Position numbers and translations under genes: made by a program
In this document: positions 51,903-62,957 of the stretch, in pieces
Layout of the letters: each line of letters starts with the position of its first letter
How positions within the stretch are numbered: the stretch's first letter is position 1
Assembly: GCA_022559845.1 (NCBI GenBank)
Contig: CM040120.1
Span: forward strand, 170,916,334-170,980,333
From: Amorphophallus konjac
Taxonomy: Eukaryota > Streptophyta > Magnoliopsida > Alismatales > Araceae
Length of the DNA stretch: 64,000 nucleotides
Direction: 5' to 3'
The notes under the pieces: model-generated
What the model saw: the letters and a program-made list of their open reading frames with translations, nothing else
Databases searched by the model: none
What the model was told of the DNA's origin: nothing

Positions 51903-54722
51903 CTAGAACAAATCGGGATACTGTTTCCGCATGGTATCTTCTGACTCTCAAGTAGCTTCTTCGGTTCCACGCCGACTCCATTGCACTTTTACCATAGGTA
52001 TAGACCTGTTTCTGAGTTGCTGCTGCTTACGATCTAGAATCTTAACAGGTCTCTCTTCATAAGTCAGATCTTCCTTTAACTCAAGATCCGCATGCTGAAT
52101 GACGTGAGTGGGGTCATACACATACTTTCTCAACATCGACACATGGAAGACATTGTGTACTCCGGATAACTGAGGTGGTAGTGCCAGACGGTACGTAACC
52201 TCCCCCACTCTTTCCAAAATCTCGAATGGACCGACATATCTGGGACTTAGCTTGCCTTGAATGCCAAATCTTCGAATTCCTCTTGTAGGAGAAACTTTTA
52301 AAAACACATGTTCACCAACTTGAAAGTCCAAGTCCCTCCTTCTGTGGTCTGCATAACTCTTCTGTCTTGATTGTGCTACTTGCAATCGATCTCTAATAAT
52401 ACGAATATTTTTTGATGATTCATAAATAAGATATGGCCCCAGCCATTGCTTCTCACCAACCTCGTTCCAACATAATGGAGACCGACAACTTCTCCCACAT
52501 GGAGCTTCAAACGGAGCCATCTGAATGCTGGACTGATAACTATTGTTATAAGCAAATTCAATCAAGGCCAAGTGATCACTCCAACTGCCTCCGAAATCAA
52601 TCATGCAGGCTCTCAACATATCTTCTACTATTTGGTTGGTTCTTTCTGTTTGTCCGTCTGTTTGTGGATGAAAGGTAGTACTGAAGTTCAGACGGGTTCC
52701 CAAAGATTCTTGCAATCCCTCCCAAAAATGTGAAGTGAATCTGGGGTCTCTATCAGACACAATACTGACCGGAATACCATGGAGTCGCACCACTTCCTTC
52801 ATATATAAAGCTACTAGAACATCAACAGTCCACTTAGATTTAATGGATAAGAAGTGAGCGGACTTTATCAATCTGTCAACGATAACCCATATTGCATCAA
52901 ATCCGCTACGAGTCCTAGGTATACCCATAATGAAATCTATGCCAATACTTTCCCACTTCCATTGAGGTATGTCCAGTGGTTTCAACTTCCCTGCAAGTCT
53001 GAAATGCTCAGCCTTAACTTGCTGACACACCAAGCATCTATTCATAAATTCTGCAATTTCCTTTTTCATATTTGGCCACCAGAAAGATCTTTTCAAATCT
53101 TTAAACATCTTCGTACCTCCAGGATGAATGGTATATCGGGATCTATGAGCTTCCTCGAGGTTCTTGTTCTTAGCTTCGGCCACATCAGGTACACAAGTCC
53201 TTCCCTGAAATAACAGTCTGCCATCGTCAGCTATCCTGAATTCCGGTCTGCTACTCAAGCTCTCCTTGGTTTCTACAAACTCTAGGTCATTACCTTGCAA
53301 GGACTTGATTTCTGCCAAAAATTCTGGTTTAAGCTGAATCTGAGCAATCATAACTCGATCATTGTCAACATTAATATCCAACCCGACTAGTTGCTCCAAC
53401 AGCTTCCATTCTTGCATCATGAGACTTGACAATTTGGTCATTGGCTTGCGGCTTAGGGCATCCGCCACCACATTACCCTTCCCGGGATGATATTCTATGG
53501 AGAAGTCGAAATCCTTTAGATACTCCAACCATCTTCTCTGCCTCATATTGAGTTCTTTCTGAGAGAATAAATACTTCAAACTCTTGTGGTCTGAAAATAC
53601 TATGAATGTCTCTCCATATAAGTAATGCCTCCATATCTTCAAGGCAAAAACTATGGCTGCTAGCTCCAAATCATGCATAGGATAATTCTCCTCATGCTTT
53701 CTCAACTGCCTAGAAGAATAGGCTATCACTTTCCCGTGCCGCATCAGTACGCAACCTAAACCAATTCCTGAAGCTTCGGTGTACACCACGAAGCCTCCTT
53801 CTCCTGATGGTAAAGCTAAAACAGGGGCAGCCGTTAAATATTCCTTCAAAGTCTGGAAGCTTTTCTCACAATCTTCTGTCCAATCAAACTTATTCTCCTT
53901 GCGGGTTAATCTTGTTAAGGGTACCGCAATCTTGGAGAAATCCGTAATAAACCTCCGATAATATCCTGCCAAGTCTAGGAAGCTTCTAACTTCTGTTACA
54001 CTAGTGGGCCTGTCCCAATCTTTAACTGCCTCTACCTTCGATGGATCAACAGAAATACCTTCTTTCGTAATGATATGCCCTAGAAAGGACACCTCTTGTA
54101 GCCAAAATTCACACTTGCTAAACTTGGCGTATAACTGATGGTCTCTCAATAATTGTAACACCATTCTCAAATGTTCAGCATGTTCTTCCTCACTCTTGAA
54201 ATAAATCAGAATGTCATCAATAAACACTACGACCCATTGATCCAGATAGGGTTGGAATACATCGTTCATCAACTGCATGAAAGCTGCAGATGTATTCGTT
54301 AGTCCAAAAGGCATTATAATAAATTCAAAGTTCCCATACCTGCTACAAAAAGCTATCTTATAAATATCCTCCTCTTTAATCCGCAACTGATGATAGCCTG
54401 ATCGAAGATCAATCTTAGAGAAATACTGAGCCCATGCTATCTGATCAAATAACTCATCAATCCTCGACAATGGATATTTATTCTTTATAGTCAACTGCTT
54501 CAGTTGCCGATAATCAATACACAACCTCATCGAGCCATCCTTCTTCCTTACAAATAACACTGGAGCTCCCCACGAGGATGTACTTGGACGAATAAACCCC
54601 TTCTCAAGTAATTCCATTAACTGCTGCTTTAATTCCCTCAGCTCCGCAGGAGACATACGATAAAGCGCTTTAGAAATAGGGGTCGCGCCAGGCATTAGAT
54701 CAATAGAAAACACAACTTCCCT
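51903..54722 (-). pseudogene. pol: Pol of element F: RT, RNase H, integrase, chromodomain-like tail
   Basis: A 921-codon stretch is open (54713 to 51948). [25 protein letters not shown] and catalytic VVFIDD at about 54218. RNase H: residues [15 protein letters not shown] at about 53785, where the usual catalytic Asp of YTDAS reads Glu. Integrase: zinc-binding domain (HPGGTKMF ... CLVCQQVK, 53140-53020), then D in GIDFIMG (about 52935), D in VSDRDPRF (about 52750) and E in DGQTERTNQ (about 52650). The tail has FHVSMLRKY and the chromodomain-like [10 protein letters not shown]. It is almost intact: an in-frame TAG separates it from protease at 54723, and a TGA at 51948 replaces the conserved Trp near the end; read through, the frame ends at 51903. 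The element may be young. Confidence 0.93.
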
Positions 54723-56179
54723 CTATGGTGGAAGACCTGGCAATTCCTCAGGAAAAACATCTGAAAAATCTCGGACAATAGGAATGTTCTTAATCTCGAT
54801 CTTCTTCTCAGGGGTCACATAAACAAAGGCTAAAAATGCCTGACATCCTCTCCTCATCAACTTATCGGCTCGGATGGTCGAGATAAGTGGCACAGATCTA
54901 TGGTGCCTAACCCCTATAAAGGAAAGTCCAGGGTGTCTAGAAAAAGACACAGAGCTGGAACTACAATGAACATTGGCCTCATGCTTAGCCAACCAATCCG
55001 CTCCTAGAATTACATCATAGTATTTCATATCCATGCATACTAAATCAGCCGGCAAATTATGTTCGTTAACCATAATCTTGCTAGAAGGATAAAAATATTT
55101 AATCGCTGATCTAAAGCCAATAGGAGTTGATATCTCTAAGGGGGAATTCATCAAAACCGACTTCACAGCTAATGTCTTAGCAAAACTCCGAGAAACAAAT
55201 GAATGAGTAGCACCGGTATCGAAAAGAACAAAAGCTGGCTTTCCATGAATAATGAGAGTACCTTCCAAAAGTCCACCCTCCTCGGTGGTGCCTGCGTCCT
55301 CCTCTTGTAGGGCCTGGAGTTTGCCCTGCTGTTTCTTGTCGCCTTGAGGTTTCGTCGGGGTAGCTTGCTCGGATAAGAGAGGACACTCTGGAATGCGGTG
55401 ATCCCTACTCCCGCAACACAAACAGGCGCCCCAGCTTGCGCCAGCACTCTTCCATCTTGTGACCGGGACGGTCACAATACTTGCATATGCTCTTAAATGG
55501 AACAATCGGGCTAGGCTTCTTGTCTTCATTCTTTGGCATTTTCCCCTTCCATGAACCAGACCCGCCATTGGGCCTCTTCTTGCCATTCCCGGGTTTAGCA
55601 CTCCCGGAACCAGTAGGTTGCTCCTTTTTAACATTCTTCCCACGGATTTTCTCCGTCATTTCCAAGGTATCTTCTAAAACTTGGGATTTTCTTACCATCT
55701 CTGCATAGGTTTGAATCTCCATCGGCGCCAACTAGTTAATATAATGCAACTTCAGCCCATTTAGAAAATGTTTTGCCTTCATCTTCTCTGTGGAAATCAA
55801 ATGAGTAGCATAGCGAGAGAGTCTAGAAAATTGAGCTTCATATTCTGCCACAGATAAACTCCACTGCTTCAGAGTAGCAAACTCAGCAGCTTTCTTCTCT
55901 TGGATTCTGTCAGAAAAGTACTTGCTATTGAAGAATTCTTCAAATTCCTTCCACGAAATTTGTTTGTCACCGAGGGTTGCCTTTACTGACTCCCACCAAG
56001 TCCTAGCATCCCGTTCCAACTGGAAGGTTGTTAATAGCACACACTCTTGGTCGCTGCATTGCATAAATTCAAAAATTCTCTCTATCTCCTTAAGCCAGTG
56101 TTCGGCTTCATCGGGATCAGTTGAACCTCCAAAACGTAGGAGATTCATCCCAATATGAAAATTCCTGTGTAAATCACCA
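54723..56179 (-). pseudogene. gag: Gag and protease of element F, truncated at the 5' end
   Basis: Gag core from 56179 (FGGSTDPDEAEHWLKEIERIF, WWESVKATLGD, FLNGLKL) to a TAG at about 55732, then continuing in frame (MEIQTYAEMVRKSQVLE) to a zinc knuckle CKYCDRPGHKMEEC at about 55470. A one-base frameshift near 55440 leads into a second Cys/His segment (CLCCGSRDHRIPEC), then protease with the active site VLFDTGATHSFVS at about 55220 and GADWLAKHEANVHC. It ends at the in-frame TAG at 54723 before pol. The first part of Gag is missing because element G inserted there. Confidence 0.88.
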
Positions 56180-56497
56180 TGATGGGGGCATCTCTCGTCC
56201 TTCACATTTTTCACAGCTCCGATTGTTTAATGGCATGGTTCCATGGTGTCCGTCACATTTTTCTGAGTCAAGTCATGTTATTTTCTTATTTTATTTGAGT
56301 CACATCATTGTAATTTTTCTTTTATTTGAGTCATGTACCTAGGTTAATGAGTCATTTACCTAAGAATGTTTGTCATTAGGTTGATTAGGCTAGCTAATGG
56401 GTCCAATCCATTGGGATAGGCACATGGGCACCCCCTACCCCTTGGTTATTTATCATTGTGTCTAGAGTCAGGGACTTTTTGTAAAATGTGGGTTGCC

Positions 56498-56505
56498 TAT
56501 ATATA
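56498..56505 (+). promoter_or_regulatory. TATA box of element G LTR
   Basis: TATATATA within GCCTATATATAGGACCC; conserved in the 3' LTR at about 61836. Confidence 0.65.
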
Positions 56506-56631
56506 GGACCCCCATCTCCCCATTTGAAGTTAATCAATCAATGGAATGAAATCTGAGAATTTAGTCCAACCTAATTGTTCTTTTGGTGAGAAGCCATTAG
56601 AGTGGAGTGAGAAGCTCCCCTCCCCTATCTC

Positions 56632-56735
56632 TCTCCTCTCCCTCTCTCTCTCTCACTCTCTCTCTCCAAGAAGAGGAGGGCGCCCCCCTCTCTCTCTCCT
56701 CCCCTCCCTCTCTCTCCTCCACATCATCAACCCTC
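56632..56735. repeat. (CT)n microsatellite in the G 5' LTR
   Basis: Runs of CTCTCT broken by CCC and AAGAAGAGGAGG. Corresponding tract in the 3' LTR at 61970-62075 is longer. Confidence 0.9.
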
Positions 56736-58613
56736 TCTCTCCCCCTCATTATTCATCCTCCTAACTACCCCCAACCCTCATTACTCCACCCCTAGTCCCA
56801 AGAGACCCTCCATCAATCCATACTCCACCACCCAACCACCAACTACCCAATCTCCTTCCCTAAGCACCCTCTCATCTCCCAAGGAAGAATTCCCCACTCC
56901 CCAAGCACCCCTTCCCTTCCCCAACACAACCCCTCCCATCCCCAAGACAAAAAAATTAATCGCACCCTTAAACGCATTTCCAAATATCCTTTCCCTCTCA
57001 CCCACCATCCCAAATTCGTAGATCCTCTCTCACCCACTGTAAACACCTCATTCCAGCCACCATTCCCCCCCTTCCCAAACCTTGAACACCCCCTCCCATA
57101 CCCCCTCACACATAGAGGTTGCCCCCATACACATCCACCTCATTTCCCCTCCCATATACCCCATTTCTCCCCATCATCTTCAACCAGCAGTTTTCAGTTC
57201 GGAGGAAGTAGAGAAGCTGCGGATTGCAGAGGCTGTCCTATCATCTCCTCGATGAACCTGGTGGTAAGTTCTATATTGCTGGAAAGATCGTCAAGTCAGC
57301 TTCGCAACCATGGTGGTCTCATCACGTTCTGAGTTTGGGGCTGTCCGGAGCAGTCGATCTTCCCTGACTACGCATCTCCTCCCAGAAGAGCAACCTGAAG
57401 CTGACTCCTGAAGCTACCACGACTACTCTCTTGAATATCTGGAGGAGAGGCTTGGCCGGGAGCTTCTTCCACAAGTATACTTCCAGAATCAAGAAGCGGA
57501 TCTCTGTTTGGCGCCCGGAATCAAGAGTTCTCATTTTCTTCCTCCTGGTGCGCGGTTCTGCTTCCTATCAGTCTACTCCGACCCTCCCTCATTGTTCAAG
57601 TGCTACCAGTCTACTCCAACAACATTTGGCATCCCCGTTGGTCTTGTTTCGAAGAGGACTCATCGATGGTTTTGACGACTATGGCGGCACCTGATTCTGA
57701 GCTCTGGAGCGCTCGTGGCAACCTCTTCTTCATGCTACCGTGAACCTGAAGCAGTCAGAACTGCAGGCCTGCCTCCCTGTTTGAGCCTCTGCTCGACCAC
57801 CCACCGGCAACCAAAGAAATCAGAAAAATTCTGGCATCATCCTGATCTAGCTACAAAAAATTTCCAACTTGTTTCATCATCAAAAGAAATCTGGGGTGGC
57901 CGCAGCGTCAAGATAACCAACTACCTGTCCAGAAGCACAGAGAGTTGTTAGAATCGGCATCGGCTCCCTTTCTTTGCTTATAGCTCGATTTTTCCCCTCT
58001 TGCTTGGCCAGCTAAAGGCCCCTCCCTATGTGGAGGTAGTGTTTGGGTGTAGTCATTAGCTTCCCTTCCCCAATATCCCCCCCTTGCATGGGGCGTAGTG
58101 CATGTAATCTGAAATTTCAGGTGGAAGCTTCTCCGACGCGGCGTGCGGGTAAGCCCACGCTTCCTCGCTCGCCCTCGTCTCTGGCTGGGATCGGTGTCTT
58201 CACACCGATCAGGTGAGCCACTGAACACTTCTCTTTGCTAGATTCCCTTGCTTAATTAGTATTGCATCTTAGTGCCGTCGGCTATAAGAGAGTGCCCGAA
58301 CCCGAATTTGCTTATAATTGAGTGACTACCGCGGGCGAGTTGCGAAAGAGCCATTAAGTCCCACGCCCTCGGCGTGCTGGCCGCCGATGAGAGTGGGCAT
58401 CCCAGAACCCTTGGGGGTTCAATCCAACCCTCCGGAGAAGTGAGGTCCCGTCCCGAACCCTCACCACCATCACCGGGTTGCCTACGGGCACAAGAGTGCG
58501 CTTAGCGGGTGAGCCCGCTCGTGTAAAGTCACCGGTCTGTGCGTTGGTTGCTTGCTAGGTCCAAGGGGCAATTGATCTTGTGACTATCACCCCAAGGTGA
58601 TGTCACATCAAAT

Positions 58614-58625
58614 TGGTATCAGATC
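58614..58625 (+). other. Primer-binding site of element G
   Basis: TGGTATCAGATC, initiator-tRNA-Met type as used by chromoviruses and Copia elements, three bases after the LTR end. Confidence 0.8.
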
Positions 58626-58723
58626 CAGGTTATTGACTTGTCTCTACAAGTCAAATCCTAGGGCACGCTTGCATTGGAGTAATCATCAGTCCGACCATTG
58701 CATTTATCTTCCCCCCGATCTTC

Positions 58724-59398
58724 ATGGCCACTTCCTACTTAACCTACTCGCCACCCATGGACTTCATTCTAGATGATGATATCACCTTTAACGGATCATA
58801 TTCTAGTGATTATGATAGGTGGGAGGCTACCATGGAGAGATATTTTGAAAAGACTTGGGTATATGGACCCGCAAGAGTCCGCAAGGCCAAGGGACGATTT
58901 CGGGGTCAAGCCAAGAGTAAGTGGGAACACATAGAGGGATTAAGAAGGGTTAGGAGGCAAGAGCCCATTTCTTCATGGGATGATATGAAGGAAGAACTTA
59001 GGAAGATCTACATCCCCAAATATTCCCACCCCTCCTACTCAAACACCCATAGCCCGAGGAGCACTACCACTCCTCCATCCCCACCCGGGCAACTTGAGGC
59101 CACCTTTAGGCCTCCACCCCCACCACTCCCAACAAATCCCCTCTCAACCATCACCGCTACACTCCGCCACCAAATTCTATCCCTTAGGACCCAAATAATC
59201 CAAGCATCCACCTCCCCACCTAACCCTATGAGGGTCCCCACACCCCAACCAAAACCCCCTTCCACAAACCTCACTATCCAAACCCCATTAGCCCCCACTT
59301 CCACCCCTCCACAACCAGCCGATCCTAAGGGGAAGAGACCCCTAACTGGCCTGGTTTCCCCAATAAGAACCACCACTACCCCTCCATTTTCCCTATAA
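58724..59398 (+). CDS. gag: Gag-like N-terminal protein of element G
   Basis: 224 codons open from ATG 58724, about 100 bases after the primer site. The first 105 residues resemble the start of a chromovirus Gag: FNGSYSSDYDRWEATMERYFEKTWV, then RFRGQAKSKWEHIEG and ISSWDDMKEELRKIYIPKY. The rest is Pro/Thr/Ser-rich low-complexity sequence without a zinc knuckle. The conserved Gag start position suggests this is the true beginning of the element's coding region. Function beyond the Gag resemblance is unknown. Confidence 0.6.
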   Translation: MATSYLTYSPPMDFILDDDITFNGSYSSDYDRWEATMERYFEKTWVYGPARVRKAKGRFRGQAKSKWEHIEGLRRVRRQEPISSWDDMKEELRKIYIPKYSHPSYSNTHSPRSTTTPPSPPGQLEATFRPPPPPLPTNPLSTITATLRHQILSLRTQIIQASTSPPNPMRVPTPQPKPPSTNLTIQTPLAPTSTPPQPADPKGKRPLTGLVSPIRTTTTPPFSL

Positions 59399-60420
59399 GG
59401 GACACTCCCCCCAAGACCGACCAACCCAAGCCACCCCAACCAACCCATCTCCCACTCCCTCTCCCAAAACTCCCATGTCCTAGTCCCCCATTACTTCCCC
59501 TCCCTATCCCAAACCAAGTTTCCCTTTACCTTCCACCCCGGGTGCGCCATGCACCAACCCTCATCATCATACCACCAAAAGACCCTCTCACCTCCTTAGA
59601 GGAGGAACCCATACCCGACCCCATAGTGGTGAACACTCCGGACCCTATCCCTACCACGGAGACCACCCATGACCAAGTAGAAGAAGAAACATCACATGGT
59701 AACCTTCACCTTACACCACCCTCTCTAGTTAGGGCCAAACTCATCTTAGGGGAACCCCTTATTAGTTGGCTAAAGAAGAGCCCAATAAGAGAGATCACGG
59801 CCCACGATTTCCCTCCCATAAAGAAAAACCTTCCCATAGTGCACCTCTCCTCCTATCACACCATAATCTAAACATCCTACCAAGTGGAAACCTTAGAGGA
59901 CCTTCTCAAGGGCTTAACTTGGCAATTTGAGTTGACCGGCTTGTTGACCCCCATGGCCCACCAATCTAGGAGCCTTGACCTCCTACACCTTTGTGTCGGG
60001 TCTATCACTTCGGTTTGCACCATTGGTTGCTACACTAGCGACCTCCTTCTATTCCTCCCTACACCCGATGAGCCCGACCTTCTCCTCAATTTGGAGCTTC
60101 TTATATCGGGTGGAAAGTCAAGCCCTCCCCTCATGGCCGACCCACCCTCAAAGAACTTCGGCCCAACTGTCTCATTAGAGGAGGATGACCCACCACCATT
60201 TGAGGATCTTGAGGACATAGGGCCCCTCTCCCTCGATAACCCTTTTTATGATCCCTTTGATCCCTTCCAATGGGGGTCAAAGAACCCATGGGACCCAACC
60301 ACATTATCCACCACCCACCTCTCCCTATCCCAACCCACCATGTTTGACCCAATCCACCCCATCCTAGACCCAGGGTTACACCTTGGGAGCCATGACCTTG
60401 GGCCACATATCCCTAGGTAA
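59399..60420 (+). pseudogene. Middle coding remnant of element G, unrecognised
   Basis: Two open stretches in one frame (59542-59871 and 59884-60420), separated by a TAA at 59869. They encode acidic, proline-rich sequence (DPLTSLEEEPIPDPIVV; SLEEDDPPPFEDLEDIGPLSL; DPFDPFQWGSKNPWDP). The frame differs from that of the Gag start. I do not recognise a family. The DPFD-FQW motif recurs in the next frame (LDPFDLFQWEF), which suggests an internal duplication. Confidence 0.4.
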
Positions 60421-61681
60421 TAAGTTTGTGCCCCACCCCATGATGACCACCTTCTTAGATCCATTCGATCTTTTTCAATGGGAGTTCAAAGGTTGTCCCA
60501 CACCTATACACATGAAAGTCACCTTTGGGAAAAGCATGCATGTGTCTAGGCTTATCACACCATTTGGCATGAACACTATGTTGGGTCCATTCATTCATAT
60601 CACCCACATGTCAAGTAAAAAGCATGAGTGGTCCAAATTCGGATGTAATGGTCCACCTTCACTCATCATGAGTCTTAAGCATGATAGGAGCATTCGTGGA
60701 TGTCCGGGTCCCCCGGCATTTATCACCCCCACGCATGACCGGATCACCTACGGATGCCCCGGCCCTCCAACCTTTGCTAGAGAGTCCATGCATGATAGGG
60801 CCACATTTGGTTGCCCCGGTCCACCAAGGCTCATCAAGGTCCATATGGCATCATGGCATGATAGGTCTATCTATGGATGTCATGGTCCCCCTTTGCATAC
60901 CACACACTTCCCACCCACACCGCACCGTAGCTCATGGCATACTCATTCAAGCAAGCATCTAGCAACGGGCGGTGAGGTTCATAATGAACGAGCAAAAACT
61001 CGCGAGTGCCACTTTGAATTCCAAGTAGGCAACCTTACGATGGTGGCTTTGGAATGGCTCTACCATAGGGTCACCTCCAAATCGAGGGCACGAGGACTTG
61101 GACCTTCCATGTTCCGAGTGGCTTTGGCAACCTGGCTTACGGGTTGGATTTACCAATGGGATTTTGGGATATACCCCACTTTTCATGTGGCGGATCTAGC
61201 ACCCTCTAAGGGCACCGCGGAGCATCCCAGTGAGCACCTTGAGCCTACCCCCACCTTTGTGAGTGACACCCTCGGAGAGCCTCCTCATATCACCTTGAGA
61301 GTCCAACGTGTGCACACGGAGGCAATACTAGGCAAGCAAGGTACCATCACCAGCAAGAGGGTGTGCTCGAGCCACCTCAAGAGGATGAAGAGCAGTCCCC
61401 CGGCTAAGGACGCGACGTTGAGTTTGGAGGTTGTGGCTCGACCGGAGCTGCATTGGAGGACCTCTTCCCCGGCGGACCTATACTCGACGGAGTCGAGTTC
61501 TTCGCACCCCGGGGGTATGATGGGGGAATCTCTCGTCCATCACATTTTTTCACAGCTCCGATTGTTCAACGGCATGGTTCCATGGTGTCCGTCACATTTT
61601 TCTGAGTCAAGTCATGTAATTATCTTATTTTATTTGAGTCATATCATTGTAATTTTCCTTTTATTTGAGTCATGTACTTAG
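60383..61681 (+). CDS. GCPGPP-repeat protein with integrase-tail-like C-terminus (element G)
   Basis: 432 codons open; the last part reads into the 3' LTR (from 61518). Residues about 75-175 hold five repeats of the form H-D/E-R/W-S-x-x-G-C-x-G-P-P (GCNGPP, GCPGPP x3, GCHGPP) spaced about 20-30 residues. A middle block (CHFEFQVGNLTMVALEWLY, FGIYPTFHVADLAPSKG) resembles the end of a Gypsy integrase. A related minus-strand frame in element H (62857-63855) keeps the repeats and tail, so the coding content is shared by at least two copies. The repeat is not one I know. Confidence 0.5.
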   Translation: MGAMTLGHISLGNKFVPHPMMTTFLDPFDLFQWEFKGCPTPIHMKVTFGKSMHVSRLITPFGMNTMLGPFIHITHMSSKKHEWSKFGCNGPPSLIMSLKHDRSIRGCPGPPAFITPTHDRITYGCPGPPTFARESMHDRATFGCPGPPRLIKVHMASWHDRSIYGCHGPPLHTTHFPPTPHRSSWHTHSSKHLATGGEVHNERAKTRECHFEFQVGNLTMVALEWLYHRVTSKSRARGLGPSMFRVALATWLTGWIYQWDFGIYPTFHVADLAPSKGTAEHPSEHLEPTPTFVSDTLGEPPHITLRVQRVHTEAILGKQGTITSKRVCSSHLKRMKSSPPAKDATLSLEVVARPELHWRTSSPADLYSTESSSSHPGGMMGESLVHHIFSQLRLFNGMVPWCPSHFSESSHVIILFYLSHIIVIFLLFESCT

Positions 61682-61966
61682 GTTAATGAGTCATTTACCT
61701 AAGAATATTTATCATTAGGTTGATTAGGCTAGCTAATGGGCCCAATCCATTGGGATAGGCACATGGGCACCCCCTACCCCTTGGTTATTTGTCATTGTGT
61801 CTAGAGTCAGGAACTTTTTGTAAAATGTGAGTTGCCTATATATAGGACCCCCATCTCCCCATTTGAAGTTAATCAATCAATATAATGAAATCTGAGAATT
61901 TAGTTCAACCTAATTATTCTTGTGGTGAGAAGCCATTAGAGTGGAATGAGAAGCTCCCCTCCCCTA

Positions 61967-62007
<41 letters not shown>

Positions 62008-62245
62008 TCTCTCCAAGAAGAGGAGGGCACCCCCCTCTCTCTCTCCTCCCCTCCCTCTCTCTCCTCCACATCATCAACCCTCTCTCTCCCCCTCATTATT
62101 CATCCTCCCAAGTACCCCCAACCCTCATTACTTCACCCCTAGTCCCAAGAGACCCTCCACCAATCCATACTCCACCACCCAACCACCAACTACCCAATCC
62201 CCTTTCCTAAGCACCCTCTCATCTCCCAAGGAAGAATTCCCCACT
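61518..62245 (+). mobile_element. 3' LTR of element G, truncated
   Basis: Matches 56180-56896 closely, then stops where the inverted LTR of element H begins. Contains the TATA box and the CT microsatellite (61970-62075). Confidence 0.85.
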
Positions 62246-62957
62246 CGAAAGGGGTGTTGGGGAGGGGTGAGGGGCAGCTAGCAAGGGAGGGATATTCAAA
62301 TTTGGCCTAGGGTTTGAACCCCTCCAGCCTTGGGGAGATGGAAGGGTGCTTGGGAAAGGGTAGTGGGTGGTTGGGGGTTGGAGGGTGGCTTGGAGATTGG
62401 TGGGTTCTCCCTTGGGACTAGGGGTGGAGTAAAGAGGTGTTGTGGGAAGTTGTGGTGACTATTGAATGAGGGGAGGAGAGAGAGAAAGTAGGTGGGAGGG
62501 GGAGGAGAGAGAAAGGGGCTAGGGGAGGGGAGTTTCTCACTCCTCTCTAATGGCTTCTCACCAAATGAACTCAATTTTCTGGACTCACAATAATATGTCT
62601 TCATTAGCTTAAAATGGGGAGATGGGGGTCCTATTTATAGGGAACCTACATTTTACAATAAGTCCCTGACTTTTGGAACATTGACAAATAACCAAGGGGG
62701 AAGGGGATGCCCCTGGGCTTAGCCCATTGAATAGGGCCCATTAACTAATCTAATCAACCCTATGACACTTAACTTAGGTAGATGACTCATTAACCTAGGT
62801 ACTGGACTCACATAAAAGAAAAATTACAATGATATAACTCAAAGAAAATATAAAAATTACATGCCAAGACTTAGAAAATGTGACGGACACAATGGAGTAC
62901 TGCCAGTGAGCAATTGGAGCTGTGGAAAAATGTGAAGGGCGAGATATGCCCCCATCA
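62246..62957 (-). mobile_element. 3' LTR of element H, truncated
   Basis: 712 bp inverted relative to 61518-62245, sharing the AATGGGGAGATGGGGGTCC, CTCTAATGGCTTCTCACC and LTR-start segments. Its sequence near the junction (62246-62340) is only weakly similar to the matching part of G. Confidence 0.8.

Larger units (their letters stand above)
48673..56179 (-). mobile_element. Element F: Tekay-type chromovirus (Gypsy), minus strand, 5' part beyond the window
   Basis: 3' LTR 48673-51829, polypurine tract, pol with chromodomain-like tail, protease and gag in order on the minus strand. The gag reading is cut at 56179 by element G; the 5' end of gag and the 5' LTR should lie beyond G/H, outside the window. 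The RT and integrase sequence and a C-terminal chromodomain-like segment ([18 protein letters not shown]) fit the Tekay/Del clade. Confidence 0.85.
56180..58610 (+). mobile_element. 5' LTR of element G
   Basis: TGATGGGGGC...GTCACATCA, 2,431 bp. TATA box TATATATA at 56498-56505. A CT-rich microsatellite and a long C-rich, purine-poor stretch occupy 56615-57180. The 3' LTR copy matches its first 728 bp. Confidence 0.8.
56180..62245 (+). mobile_element. Element G: non-autonomous LTR element, 3' end truncated
   Basis: 5' LTR 56180-58610, primer site 58614-58625, internal region with a Gag-like start and several proline-rich frames, polypurine-like CCCCGGGGGTA at 61507-61517, and the first 728 bp of a 3' LTR (61518-62245). 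No protease, RT, RNase H or DDE integrase motif is seen. A segment at about 61010-61380 looks like the tail of a Gypsy integrase (FHVADLAPSKG), which suggests derivation by internal deletion from a chromovirus-like element. It inserted in gag of element F. Confidence 0.8.

Noticed and set aside
57322..57951. Short frames in the 3' half of the G 5' LTR
   Set aside because: No homology recognised, both strands open by chance, within LTR sequence.
58724..61681. Host proline-rich gene at element G
   Set aside because: It lies between an LTR with primer site and a second LTR copy, starts like a Gag, and is repeated in element H.
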